Shown here piece after piece: positions 12,094 to 25,900 of a DNA stretch of 64,000 nucleotides (its first letter is position 1; the number at the start of each line of letters is the position of its first letter). Under the pieces are notes generated by a model. The model had not been told where the DNA came from and made no database searches. It saw only the letters and a program-made list of their open reading frames with translations. The DNA lies in NCBI GenBank assembly GCA_030340625.1, contig JAOPHQ010004845.1, forward strand, positions 141,001 to 205,000. The letters run 5' to 3'. The DNA is from Merluccius polli. Its lineage: Eukaryota > Chordata > Actinopteri > Gadiformes > Merlucciidae. The position numbers were made by a program, and so were the translations under genes.

Positions 12094-13536
12094 GTTAGTT
12101 TATCTAACACAGAATTGCTTTGAATATTTTGACTTAATGGGACAAGCCATACAATTGCCAGTAAAAGCACTCATTTGTCCCACTCTGATGAAATGCTTAT
12201 TTGTTGTTGTTGTTGTTGTTGTTAAGTGTATTTAAAATATACATTATATATATATTCATTTTCATAGTTGCTTTTCTGACATTCATATAATTTATCTTAT
12301 GTTTTAATAAGATAAACTATATAGATCAGTAATTGGGCCGCAAGGGTACTGCATGAGGGCCGCCAAACAATGTTAATGGTATTTATAATGGTAAATGCAT
12401 CATTACTATAAAATGTATAGGTACATATAAGTAACCTTATTATGGCTTCTTTTTAATAATGTAGATATATAATACATATATATACCTATATTATATAATT
12501 GGGTTATGGTTGGGTTCTGAAAAAACATATTTTAGGTAGGAATGCTTTTGAGATGTTCAAGGGCCTTGAGTCGAAAATGGTTGGAAACCCCTGATCTAGA
12601 TATTCTATGGGAATATCTTGTTTACCTTATCATGTACTTAAACAATTAATTTTGTCGGAGGGTTAGGGTGTCGGAGCCCTGTATTTAGCTGTTAATATGT
12701 ATGTATGTAAATATGTATATGGTCATGTGTGTGTTTTACAGGACACGGAATTAGAACAAGCTATCATTAGCCAAAGGCCTAAGCTGGAGAAGCTCATCGC
12801 TACAACAGCCCATGAGAAGATGCCTTGGTTCCATGGCAACATTACCCGGGAAGACTCTGAGCCAAGGCTTCAGAACGGCCCCCGTGTTAACGGAAGATTT
12901 CTGTAAGTTTTTGGCAGTTTAGCATTTACCTCTCCTCATGGGTTGACTCAATTTTTACTCAATGTACTAGATGTGCAGAATATTTCAGGTTTAAAGTTGC
13001 TGTAGGTTAGATTCAAGAGTTGTAAAGTGAGAGAGCAGAAAAGAGCGTATGACGATTATGATGATTTTGAAACTAAACAGATCACAGAGCATTTCACACT
13101 AATAGCTGAGGGATAGCTCTATAATTTCTAACAAATTACACTAAAAGAATAGCTCTTAAATCATTGGACAAAAAGTCAACAAATGTTGACAATATAAAAG
13201 GTTATTAACGGTCTTCTTGGGTAGCATAATGATTAAATACAAATACTGAGACTAGCTAAGCTTTAGCCGAATTCCTCCTCACTTAAAAACATTGCCATTT
13301 TCTCAGCTGTGTTTTATCAGATCATGAGAGCATTCTATACTTCTAGTAAATGAACTGTAGACTGAGAAGTAGAAGAATGGTCTCAGATGAGTAGACGGAG
13401 AAGCGCACTGTGGTTTCCGCTGTAACTTCCTGAACTAGCCAGAGGCATAGAGGGTAGATAGTATATGGTTGGCTTTATGTTTCCTGCACATTGTGCTATG
13501 CTGGTCTCTTATGTCTCTGTATATGTCTCTGTATAT

Positions 13537-13614
<78 letters not shown>

Positions 13615-16600
13615 ATTTTATATTTTAGCTTTATATATATATTTTTTTATTAATGATACAGAGTATATAGCCACTGTTTATTTGCTATTTTTCCTTCTGT
13701 AGAATTCGGCAGAAGGATGCCAATTCCTATGCTCTATGTTTGGTACATGAAGGACATGTCATGCACTATCTCATTGACAAGGACAGGTCTGCCAAGCTCT
13801 CCATACCGGATGGCCGTAAATTTGACACACTGTGGCAGGTAGGCATGTGACATCTGGGTGCTTGCACACTGCCCCAACTAACACCTACCCCCAACATATG
13901 GAATGTTGTCAGAAGTGAGTCAACACAGATTCCACGTTTGCCAGCACAAAACTTAACCCGACAACATCCAAGCACCACCAACGGGTATGGCCTGATGTTT
14001 GTTTGTTTGTTTATAAGAAAATATCTATCTAAAGGTTGCTTGCACAAAGTAGCTTTTAGATTTTTTTTCTAATAAATGTTAACAATTTAATGTGAAAGCT
14101 TAAATTGTTAAATGGCGGACTGTCCATCACTTCTGAAGTCAACACAGCCAAAGCTGTGGTGCCATTGACAACATTGTGAATTTACAGTTTCAGGAGTTCA
14201 CGTAAATATCCCCTAAATATGGCTTTAGTTATGCTTTTTTGATCCCATCATGCCAAGATACACTGTCATGCTGTACTGGAACTTGTGCTTCCACTTTGGT
14301 ATTATGTTTCCACTGTCAACTAAAGCATGCCAATGCAGGTCTTGACCAGATCCAATGATAAAAACCAAAAGAAACCTTGTGACAATACTGGTCTCAGTGA
14401 CCAAACCATCGTAACTGTCTGTCCTGGCTTAACTAAAACATATGTTACCAATATGATGATCATTTTTTTAACGTGTGCCACACTAAGAACTGGAGTGAGT
14501 GCGAATAAGCAAAATGTATAAAGTGAGCATCTCATCTTTTATTTGATTAATCTGTTAATCAAATAAAAACGGAGGCAGTAGACAAAGCCCTGTGTTGCTC
14601 ACAGGTACACTTTTCACAGACCACTCCTATTGTCATGGCTCTGTTTTGCAGTGAAACACAACACAGTGCTGTGAGTGTATTGGGTCTATCGGGTGTTGGT
14701 CGTGTACTATGCGTACCGGGCCGTACCATACTGTGCAGTAGAACAATGTGCTATAAATTGTGAATGTTCCAGATCATGTTCCAACGTGGTCTGGCTGGCA
14801 TTGTGATCAGATCTTATAGTAGTGTGGACACAATCTTGCAAACATGATTTGGATAGATCACTGCTACATAGTTTAGACTTTCCCATACCCTGAATTCAGA
14901 CACAAGGCTCCAGGTAGCATGGAATACTCCACTTAAAGGTATAGTCAGCGATCCTAATCCACATTTTTTTGTCAAATTCAGCAAATATCTCCTCACAGTC
15001 CGCTATCTAGCCGCTAGCCGCTCTGTGTGTGTGCTAAAAAAAGATTGTGTCTTTATTCACAGCCCAGGCTATGTAAATGGGAAACAAAGAAAGTGGTTCG
15101 GACCAAGCACAGTGCACAATGGAGGGAGAGGGGAGATAGATTTGTTTTGGTGTTGTTCTAATATCAACAATCTTTCCCCAGAATTGCTGACTATACCTTT
15201 AAGAAAGTAATGCATTCGTTTTGGGTAGGGACGATTCCTACCAACAATTTGGAGTTTGGAGTTGATTCAGACTCTGATTCAAGGTTATGGAATTGATGGA
15301 ATCGATTCTTAGAATTGAGATAATGTAATCGAGAATCCATTCTTTGGATGGAGTCGACCCTCCATCCCTGGTTGTGGGTCGTATAATACAAATCATTTTA
15401 GACAAAAGAAACAGAGCCCTCCCCTTCTGCAATCAACTGTGGTTTACCAATAAGTACTTTAAATATTTAGGTTTCTCTACAAGTATGAAGTGTTGACACT
15501 GAGGCCTGCGTTTTATGTTAAGTAGTTTATATTATGTCGTTAGCTGAGAATTTTTTTCAGAATATTGCCTTGTGGGCACTTCACAGTGGAAACCTACTGC
15601 AAATCCTTGCTTGCAGAGTTCTAGATGATTGGGTCTGAATTGTTTTGCAGCAATTTTGTTGTTGCTGGCAGGATTCACTATATTTAATATATAACTATAT
15701 TTAACCAACATAACCAATAATGTAGTTATTGGTTACTAATCTACGTTGACACTTGAATCAGTGGCCAAGTGATTGTTTACCAAGCAACAGCTCTAAATTC
15801 TTTATGATTTAAAAGGTAATATTAAATTATTATATTAAGGTATAAATTAAATATGACATATAATTGAAAACAATAATAATCAAGCTTGACATGTTCACAG
15901 CTGGTGGAGCACTATTCATACAAACCAGATGGCCTTCTGTGTGCCCTTACCCAGCCTTGTTTACATGGTGACGGCAACATTGGTAAATATACATGGCATA
16001 TATTTTTTCGTTTTTTTTACTTACTCTGAAAGACGCTTCTTTTCAATGTGATATTGTGGCTTTTTCATTAACCAGTTAAACTACATTGACTTCCACCTGC
16101 ATGTCCTTACTAGTATGTTATAAAGCAGGTAGTTATCTAGGTCTGGATGCCCAGTGTCTACTATTCATAGTTTCTCTCCATGTCCAAGTGCATGACCTCT
16201 AAAAAAGATTCTATCTACATTTTTACCCACATCATCCATACAGTAAAATATATTAAAAACAAATCTTTACAGGTGTAATAGGAAGACCACGTCTACCACA
16301 AGATCACCCTGGAGTAAGTAAACACAACACAATGTACACAATGTATTATGTGTGTTTTAAAGTGGGGGGAAACTAAGCTATTGGGTTAAAAGTTAACTTT
16401 TGCCACAGTGGTCAGGAACACGCAGTGGCAGGTATCAGTGTTGAAAGAGGAAGCAGAAGTAGAGAGAGGGAACAAAATAACTGTCCCCCGAGGGGTGCCA
16501 GTGCTCTACATGTTGTCTCACAAACAGTGGTGTGTTGGTCGGTCAGATAGCCTGACAGGAAGTAGACCTAGTGGGTCGTGCACGTGCACATCTGTAGCTT

Positions 16601-19600
16601 CTTTTGATTAAGTTGTTAACAATGAACACATTGCTATCAGCCTTATTCTAATGGAAATGGGATCTCTTTGGTAATAGCCCTGTCATTTTATCCCAAATTA
16701 GAGTGAATATAAAACCTAATCAAATTCTCAAATGAATGAAAATTAGAACATATAAGAGACTAAGCTGCAAAACATTATGAAATAGACAGGACTCTAGCCT
16801 ATAAATGCTCTCAGGAAGATAAAGAAATTATTGAAATGGCTATGTAAACTATCGTTGTCACCCATTCGTGCAAACGCTAAAACATGCAAGAGTGTGACTA
16901 CAAGTGCTTCGATGGTACACACATGCGAGGGCTGACCCCGCGAAGACACCCCAGCTCCATTGTAAGGATCAGGTTCGGACTCAAATGCAGACACAAAGAT
17001 GGTTTAAACAAAAAAGGTTCTCACTTAATTCTTCAAGACAAAAAATGAACAAAGGCAACAAGCCAAAAAACTCGCAGATTTATCTGAAGATACAAAAGCG
17101 ATCAATCAATAATCTATCAATAACTAAGATATTTACTAGACTGGGATTAACTACAGGACGGGACGATCAGACAAAGGGCAAACTGAGGGCTTCAATACAC
17201 AGGAGCAAACAATTAACAATGAACACAGGTGGAACACAATCAAGGATAAAAAAAGAATAACTGAGGACATCTAGGGGAAGAAACACAAACTACACTAAGA
17301 CAAACAGAACAAATGCTGTGACAGGAGCCCCACCTCAAGGAGCCCCTCATCTGGTTGGGCAAGATGTTTCTTGTGGAAGTCTTGGATGAGTGTGGGGTCC
17401 AAAATGTCTCTGGCAGGAACCCAGCTCCTCTCCTCAGGGCCATAGCACTCCCAGCCCACCAGGTATTGCCAACCCCTGCCGCGACAAAGAACCCTCAGAG
17501 GTCTCTTGACGGCGTAGGTCGGTTGGCCGTCCACCAGCCGGTGGGGGGAGCTGGGGGTTTAGGAGTAGGGGCCAGGGGAATGAAGGTGACAGGGTTTAGT
17601 AGGGAGATATGGAACATGGAATAGATGCATAGGGTGCGTGGAAGCTGGAGCCGGACAGCAGATGGGTTGATTACTTTGGTGATAGGAAATGGACCAATGA
17701 ATCAGGGGGCCAACTTGTGGGACTCGACATGGAGAGGAATATCAAGTGTAGCCAACCACACCTTCTTGCCAGGGTGGTACCAGGGACCAGATCTCCGATG
17801 ACGATCCACCTGTTGTCAACACCTGGAGGTGGTGCAAAGCAGGGTGATGCGGGCTCTTCTCCAGGTAAGACGGCACCGAAGAATAAACTCCTAGGCAGAC
17901 GGCACTTTGACCTCTTTCTCTTGGTCTGGAAACAAGGGGGGCTGTACGAGAATAATACGATAATACGAGACACGGCTGGAGACGAGACAACGCAGGGCAG
18001 TCTCCAGGTCCTGGTTGGCACGCTCTATGGGCCGTCTGTCTGGGGGTGGAAATAAGAAGATAAGCTGGCTGATGTACCGAGGAGTTTGCAGAAGGCCCTC
18101 GAAAAAATGAGAGGAGAACTGAGGGCCACGGTCAGAAGGGGATCAGAGGGAAGTCTATGAATGCGGAAAAGACGTTGAATCATGATGTTAGCCGTTTCCT
18201 TAGCTGAAGGGAGTTTGGGCAGAGGGATGAAAAAGGGTCAACAACAGTCAGAATGATTGAGTTGCCATCAGAGGGAGTGTGGCCTATACCAAAGTCTGGA
18301 GATGTGGGTTGCAGCAGACCAGGTGGGGCTTGGCGGGGGGGGATTATTTTGGGCGCAGACAAGACAAAGACGGAGAGACAAAAGGATCGGGTGTCCTTTG
18401 CCATGGAGGGCCACCAGAACCGTTGGCCTAAGAAGGTCAGAGTGCGGTCTACCCCGTGCCTTGAAGCATGGCCCCACTGGAGAACCTGGAAGCGCACCGT
18501 GTCCGGAACAAACAGGTGGTTGGTGGGCCCACCTCCAGGACCAGGCTGCTGCTGCTGGGCCTTGCAGATGACCTTCTCGATGCCCCAGGAGAGCAATCAG
18601 GCGGGAGACAGGCAGGATGGCTGGCTCGGGATCATTGGTTTGGTCAGTGGTGTCGAACCGTCAGAAGAGAGCATCGGGTTTACTGTTCTTAGAACCAGGC
18701 CGATATGAAAGGACAAAATCAAATCAATTAAAGAAAAGGGCCCACCTGGCTTTTCGAGAGTTTAAAGGGGAATTTCACCTCACAACACTTCTGGGGTCAT
18801 TTTCACACCGACCCAGGCTTCTGCACCCCAGACAGTTTTTAGGTTGCTTGCTTCATTTAGATATTTGATACCCATGTGAGCAAACCCCCCTCCATCCAAT
18901 AGAAGCCCATTCAACATCAAACTCCTTGTTAGACTCATTGTAATCACACATCCCTGCTTCTCATGATTATGTCCTTCTAATGAATGTGTCTGCCTTAATT
19001 TTTCAAAAAGTTATTTCATTTTAAATGTTTTACGTTAGAAACAAAGACATATTTTTTGTTAGCTTTTGTTTGATGTGATATCGGTATAATAATGAGGTGC
19101 ATTTGTAGCACTGGTTTGCTGCCACACATAAGTGGCTTTGCTGGGCCCCTCCGACACAAGACACAGGTTGTTGTTGGGAGAATATATCCATTTATTGGAA
19201 ATGGCAAGATGGTGCAAGCCAAGCAGATGTAACATTCTGTCATGACAGTGGCTCTCCCCTGAGTGTGTGTGTTGATAGCTGGTTTATCATGGGTGCCATG
19301 ATTGCTCTGCACCACAGGTGTGCAGCCCCACCCATCCCCAGAGTCTAATCAGTCTGACTCAGGCCAGGTGAGGCTGTAAACCAGCTATCAACAACACACC
19401 CACTCCACATACCCCCAACACAAAATTGAGGCTGGGGAGAATCCCCCCCCCCCCCCCCCCCCCCCCCATCCTGGAGACCAGAGGCCTCGGCCAGGTAAGG
19501 CTGTAAACCAGCTATCAACCACACACTCCACAGCATTGTACCCGGTTATTATAATGCCCCCTTTAAACTTGCCTTGCCTTCCACATGATGCAATTTTGTG

Positions 19601-22600
19601 CCAGATCATGGCTGATTGTAATCAAACACCCCAACATAACAGCCGAAGAAGTTCACAAACCAGGACTAAGGGTGTGTAGAAGTAGTATGTACTAGTAGTA
19701 ATACAACACTATTTCTACGACAAACCTAATCTTATTGTCTGCAAGTACGCCCACATCAGAAGTCTTGCAATGATATGCATCCTCAAGTTCAACACTAAAC
19801 TGGCTGGGTCTACCTGCATTTGTAAAGGAAAGCAACAAAACAGCATAAAATATTAACAAATAAATGAAATAACTAATCAAAGTGAACATGGAGTTTGATG
19901 TTGAATGGGCTTCTATTGGATGGGGGGGTGGGGGGGTTGCTAACACGGGTATCAAATATCTAAATATTGAAGCAAGCAACCTAAAAATTGTCTGGGGTGC
20001 GCACAAAAGCCTGGGTAGGTGTGAAAATACCCCCAGAAGTGTTATAAAGTGAAATTCCCCTTTAACCTCTTTGCTGTCCGGATATACTCGAGGTTCTTGT
20101 GGTCCGTCCAGACCAGGAATGGATGCTTGGCCTCTTCCAACCAATACCTCCACTTCTCCAAGGCTAGCTTCACCTCCAGAAGTTCCCGGTTGCCGATGTC
20201 ATAATTCCTCTTGGCAGGAGACAGCTGACGAGAGAAGGCACAGGCCAAGCGCTGGGACAGAATACCACCCGCTCCCACATCTGAGGCATCCACCTCTACG
20301 ATGAATTGGCGGGAGGAGTCAAGATGAGTCAGGATGGGAGTAGAGGTGAACCGATGCTTGAGTTCATGGAAGGCCTTGTCTTCCACAGGAGATCAGATGA
20401 AGGGAACTGAACAGAAGGTGGGGGCAGTCAGAGGGGATGCAAGGGTGCTATAGCTCCGAATGAAACGTCTGTAAAAGTTTGCAAAACCCAGAAACTGCTG
20501 CAACTGCTTCCGGTTAGTAGGCTTGGGCCAGTCGACTACTGCCATGACCATGGCGGGATCCATGTGAATACTTCCTGCAGAAACAATTAAGCCTAGAAAT
20601 GTGGTGTAGCATGTCCCTGAGCACATTGTTAATTAGGGCCTGAAACACTGCAGGGGCGTTAGTCAGGCCAAACGGCATAACTAAATGCTCATAGTGCCCA
20701 CTAGGGGTATTAAAAGCAGTCATCCACTCATCTCACTGTTGATGTGGACTAAATGGTACGCGTTCCGCAAGTCGACAAAGAAAAACTATAGAGATAAAGA
20801 TAATGAGGTTGAAAAAAAAGAATAACTGAGGCCTGACATCTTGTGGAAGAAACAAAAAACTACATAAAGACCGACTGAACAATTCAAACTGTGACCTTTG
20901 GTTACTCCGTGTCGGACCATGACAGCGCATGTGTTTATATATTCTTTTTATTTATTTTCTCTTCTTTTATTTGATCTTTATTTGCATGGCAAATTTTTTT
21001 TGCTTTTGAGAATACACAGCTAACTTAGACATTAGACTGACAGACATTAGTTTAATCTCAAGCTGCGTCTTGCATTTCGAAGATGTATCTATGTATTTAT
21101 CAAGTCACATATCAGTTAGAGAACTATAAGTCACGCAATGTAGCCTATTAGGCTAGATATTATGCCCCAGACAGAACGGTTCATTTGAGGGGTTACAAAA
21201 GGAAAGGCCTATATTGTTTAGTTAGGCTACCTTAGGAGATAAGGTAGGATATAATAGTAATGGCAACAATGACATTAACCAACGAACGAATAATAACGAA
21301 TCAAGCTGTCAAACTCAAACATAACCATACTCATACTGCATACTGGCGATGCATCTCACACAAGAATGCACAGTTGTTGTATTTAGTGTTAGGCCTATAT
21401 ATTGTACAATTTGAGAGACATATTCTTTTGAGAGACAGTTAATATATTAAGTATACTTAATATATTGTATATAATTTATACAGACAGAACACAGTTATAT
21501 TTCACATTGGTGTTATTATGACCTGATCTCCTTTGCTTCCAGCGAAGCACTTCTATCTGGCAAATCTGGGTTTGGATGGTGGTTCTGCAGACCTCGGTTC
21601 ACAGAACGGCAGGCTATGCCGTCACCTTCGTGGGCATTTCATCTCGCGTCTATTTTATCTCGCACGGATGGGCGCTTACGTCTTTTGTCCTGCGAGTCAT
21701 TTTTTGCACGTTGGGGGTGGATCCGTAAACTATGAATATAAACTGTTGAATATCAGCATAAACATTTTAGTGACCATTTGTGGTATATTTAAAACGATGG
21801 ACACATTTGTTTTAATACCTAATGACTTCTCTTTGTAACTACAACCAGTATCATAACAAATAGCTGACTGCTAAACTAATCTTCTCTGAAAATCTGCCCT
21901 CCAGCAAGGTGCAACCGGTGGATTTTTCTCCAGACTCAAATACTCGGTACCCATACCTGGACGAAAAAAGGTGCAACAACACAACTGCTGTCCTACAAAT
22001 GTCACATATTGTGTATAAGTGTTCCACTACATACTAATCCGCATCCGCATTCAGACATTCTTGGTTCTTTTTTTTGCATTTTTTTAAATAAATTACTATT
22101 TGTATTAGTAAATACTGTATGAGATGATCAGGCAAAAGTTGTTGTTTTTTACTGTTATACCTAATAATCTTTACCATCAGTCTACATTTAATACACCATT
22201 TTGAATGATAATCTCACAAAATGTAAAATAAATTGACAAAATATGGTAAATATTTACTTTACTGTTACGTAGGGTCCATGAAAACGTTACAAGAGATTTT
22301 GAGGAAATATAGATTTAATGATCTGTTCGCACTTTGTTTGTGCTATTTAAGATACATTTGTCTGTCCTTTTGATACTATCAATATCTTCTCTGATACACT
22401 GACAGAATCCGCGAGGATCGGCCAACAACACAACAGACAATCTTAATCCTTATGAATCAAGCATACCTTATTATCAATCGACCAAAGGTAAATAATGTGA
22501 TTTATTTTTTTCTTAAAGACTTAAAGATAAAATACTTAAGTTGTAGATTTAATAACACAATTGTTTATTATATAAGAAGAAGAAGAATTGTTATTATTAT

Positions 22601-22914
22601 TAGTATTATTATTGTTGTTGTTGTTGTTATTATTGTTATTGTTGTTATTGTTATTATTACTATTATAATTTCTTTGAAGATAGCTTGGCAAATAAATTAC
22701 TTGGTTGTTAATGGTCCCACACCATCTGTATGTGTGTTGACCAGAGGCCATGCCTATGGACACGGAGGTGTACGAGAGTCCCTACGCGGACCCTGATGAG
22801 CTGAGGAGCTCCACTGTGCAGCGGGACCACCTATTCCTGGAGGACGGAGAGCTAGGGTCTGGGAACTTTGGCACAGTCATGAAGGGCGTCTACAAGATGA
22901 AGAAGTGTGTTGTC

Positions 22915-22957
<43 letters not shown>

Positions 22958-25900
22958 ACTCTATCACATAAATACACACACACATACACACATTTATATA
23001 GTGATTTTATATTCAAAAACACTTCACAAATCCAGGAGAGACGGTAACGATGGTTTGATCACCCAGACCGGTATTGTCCTTTAAAGGTCTCATTCCGCGA
23101 GAAACAGTTTAATACTTGTTTTTGTTGAAATACTATAGGTCTCACCGAGTTGCATGTGCGTGCTGCGCGTGAAAACGTTCTTCTACCCCCATTGCCTGTA
23201 TTTGGCAATGAAAGAACAGAGAAAAAAACACTGAGAAAAATCAGCGGATGAGAAAAGCCCCACGGATTGACGTCAGTCCGTGAATTAGTATTCATGGCCT
23301 CGCCTCCGCTACCGCCCACCGAAAGTCAGGAAGTAGCAGGACTGTGCAACAGCACAGTCGCGATTCTCGACTCGTCTCGCACTAGTTGAATATGGAGCGG
23401 AAACATCCTCACTGCGCACTGGAGTTAGCGTCACAGTGCTGTTAGCCAACCAGAGGCGAGTTCATTAGCATGTCATGCATATTCATGATGAGAGGCGAAA
23501 TCGTGTCGTTCGCCCCCCCCCCCCCACCTCCCCCACCAAACTAAAACAGCATGAAACAGGCGCGGCAGAGCATTTTTTTAACCAAAACCGGTACTGAGGG
23601 TATTTATTAACACTAGAGACCACCGCAAAATTAATGAAAAAACGATGAGATGAGACCTTTAAGTAGTAGAAAGAGGAGGATGGTCATAAATGCACATCTT
23701 TAACTAAAGCACAATGTTACAAGATAGACAACCTTTTGATTGTAAAGGCAGCTCAAAAATGGTTAATCATTTACATCCAATAATTGTTTTGTTTTTGCAT
23801 TTTTAAAGGTAGGCAGTAGTAAGAATCAGAAATTCCTTCTCGTTACTGGCCCCTTTGGTCGGTAAGGAACTGCAGCCTGCTCGAGCTTGTGCATTCAGAG
23901 CACTGGAGTGCATGCTCCTTGGGTTGAGACAATAAAAATCATAAACTGATGTTAAGTTATAATCTTTTTTTTTTTTTTGCCATTATCCGCGCTTAGACGT
24001 CACTTCCTTCCCTTTTCCCTGCAAAACTGGCCCAGTTCAAATATAATAGAAATCAGCCTACAGGCTGTTCTATGGAATAGAGAGAGGGAAGATCTAATTT
24101 TTTAAGTTAAATTACAATCTGTTCATATATTGTCAATTTAAAGCGAATTATGCATGTAAAACTCCTACACGTAGTCCCTTTAACCTATAACTCCATGTTC
24201 ACCACACCAGGGCTGAGAAGCAGGTTGCAGTGAAAATTCTGAAGAACAGCGATGACAACAATGTGGCATTGCGTGAAGACATGCTGCGGGAGGCGAACCT
24301 CATGCAGCAGCTAGACAATCCCTACATCGTCCGCATGATCGGCATCTGCGAGGTGGAGAATCTAATGCTGGTCATGGAGCTAGCAGATCTGGGCCCACTC
24401 AACAAGTTTCTTCAAAAGAACAGGCATGTTTTCCTTCCTTCATCCTTTTCATAATTATTTTACATATAGAAACATATAAGATAAGATAGTACTTAATTAC
24501 TCCTAGACAGGAAATGTGAGTGTTACAGCAGAAAGTACAGGACAGTACTATAGTTAAAAAGAGTAGTAGAAATGTCGATGGCAATAATAAAGGTTGGACT
24601 GGGAACTTATCACCTACAGATATTTGAGCGTCAAGAACATCACTGAGTTGGTGCATCAGGTGTCCATGGGGATGAAATACCTGGAGGGGAATAACTTTGT
24701 CCACAGGGATCTTGCAGCCAGGAACGTGTTGCTGGTCACACAGCACTATGCAAAGATCAGTGACTTTGGCTTGTCCAAAGCTCTCACCGAGGAAGAAAAT
24801 TACTATAAGGTAATAACTCTATTGTTAAAAGATGTGGTGGTTTTGCTTTCGCTTTGCCTCACACACTTAAGCTGGATCTACAGTTCTACGTACAGCACAT
24901 CTGCTATGTAGATGCATGACTTGGATTTTTGTGAAGGGAATACAAGTGAAGAACATCGGTTCTTTACACACTTTAGAAGAGTTTAAAGAAAAATAAATAG
25001 CTGATGTTCTTCTCAACACAATTCATAACGGATAATAATGAACGCAAACCAATACCTTTCTTATTTCACAAAACCGCATTCTGTGGAAATATACCCCAGC
25101 TATAATTACAAAATTACAAGAGCTTTTTAGCAATTCGAAATTATTTCACTTGGTGTTTCATGTGGCTAAATAATCCCAGCTTTTCCTATTGGCTCCAAAG
25201 CATGTGCTTTTAATGGGGTTGAAAACAATAGCCTTCTGATCGAGAATATCAGCTGTCCTGAAAATGTAATATGATCTACTGTGAAAGCATTGGAAGTGCA
25301 CATGCCTACTATCGACAAGTCATATAACCTCTATGTATTTTTTATGGATATGAATCTAATGTTCAGCTTAACTTGTTCTCAACATCGAAAGACATGTTCA
25401 AACCATCAAATACTCTTGTTTTTAAGATATAAAATATTTGTCTTGATGTTTAAGAAAATAAAATACATACATAAATCCACCATCTACCATTTACTTCTGT
25501 TTTCAGATGTATGCTGTTAAATTATGGGGGTGGGGTGAAAAGCACCCCACCAGCATTGTTATCCATTTGCTGTAAATTGCACCGCCCGCCCGCCTATGAC
25601 TAGGAAAGTGTCACCTGCATCAAACTCACTCTAGTTACACATACTAGCCCCATCTGTATCAGAAGGCTTTTGTTTTCAAATGTTATGAGTAGCCACAGCG
25701 TAACCCCATTAAAAGCACATTATTTGGAACCTATAAATTGGTAAGAAAAGCTAGGATTATTAAGCCATGTGAAACGCCACGTGAAATACTTGTAATTATA
25801 GCTGGGGTATATTTCCACAGAATGCGGTGTCATGGAATAAGAAAGGTATTGGTTTGCATTCATTATTATCCGTTATAGATTACGTGTTTTAAGGATTTAA

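Larger units (their letters stand above)
16961..20760 (-). mobile_element. Broken Ty3/gypsy chromovirus in syk intron 5
   Basis: On the minus strand RT (20723-20393), RNase H (20386-20066 plus continuation left of 18765), integrase (about 18750-17650) and a C-terminal chromodomain (17534-17295) appear in the usual chromovirus order, followed by a 363-bp 3' LTR (17323-16961). Gag, protease and a complete 5' LTR are missing. Many stops and frameshifts and a 1.3-kb insert show an old copy. It sits antisense to syk, between coding exons 5 and 6. Confidence 0.85.

Noticed and set aside
13465..13702. Open frames rich in Leu-Ser and Ile-Tyr
   Set aside because: Translation of (CT)n(TA)n microsatellite.
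22452..22796. Open frame running through syk coding exons 7 and 8
   Set aside because: It reads through the intron and a TTA/TTG microsatellite; the true exons use other frames fixed by splice phases.
24594..24619. In-frame ATG upstream of syk coding exon 10
   Set aside because: It lies in the intron before the acceptor CCTACAG; not a start.
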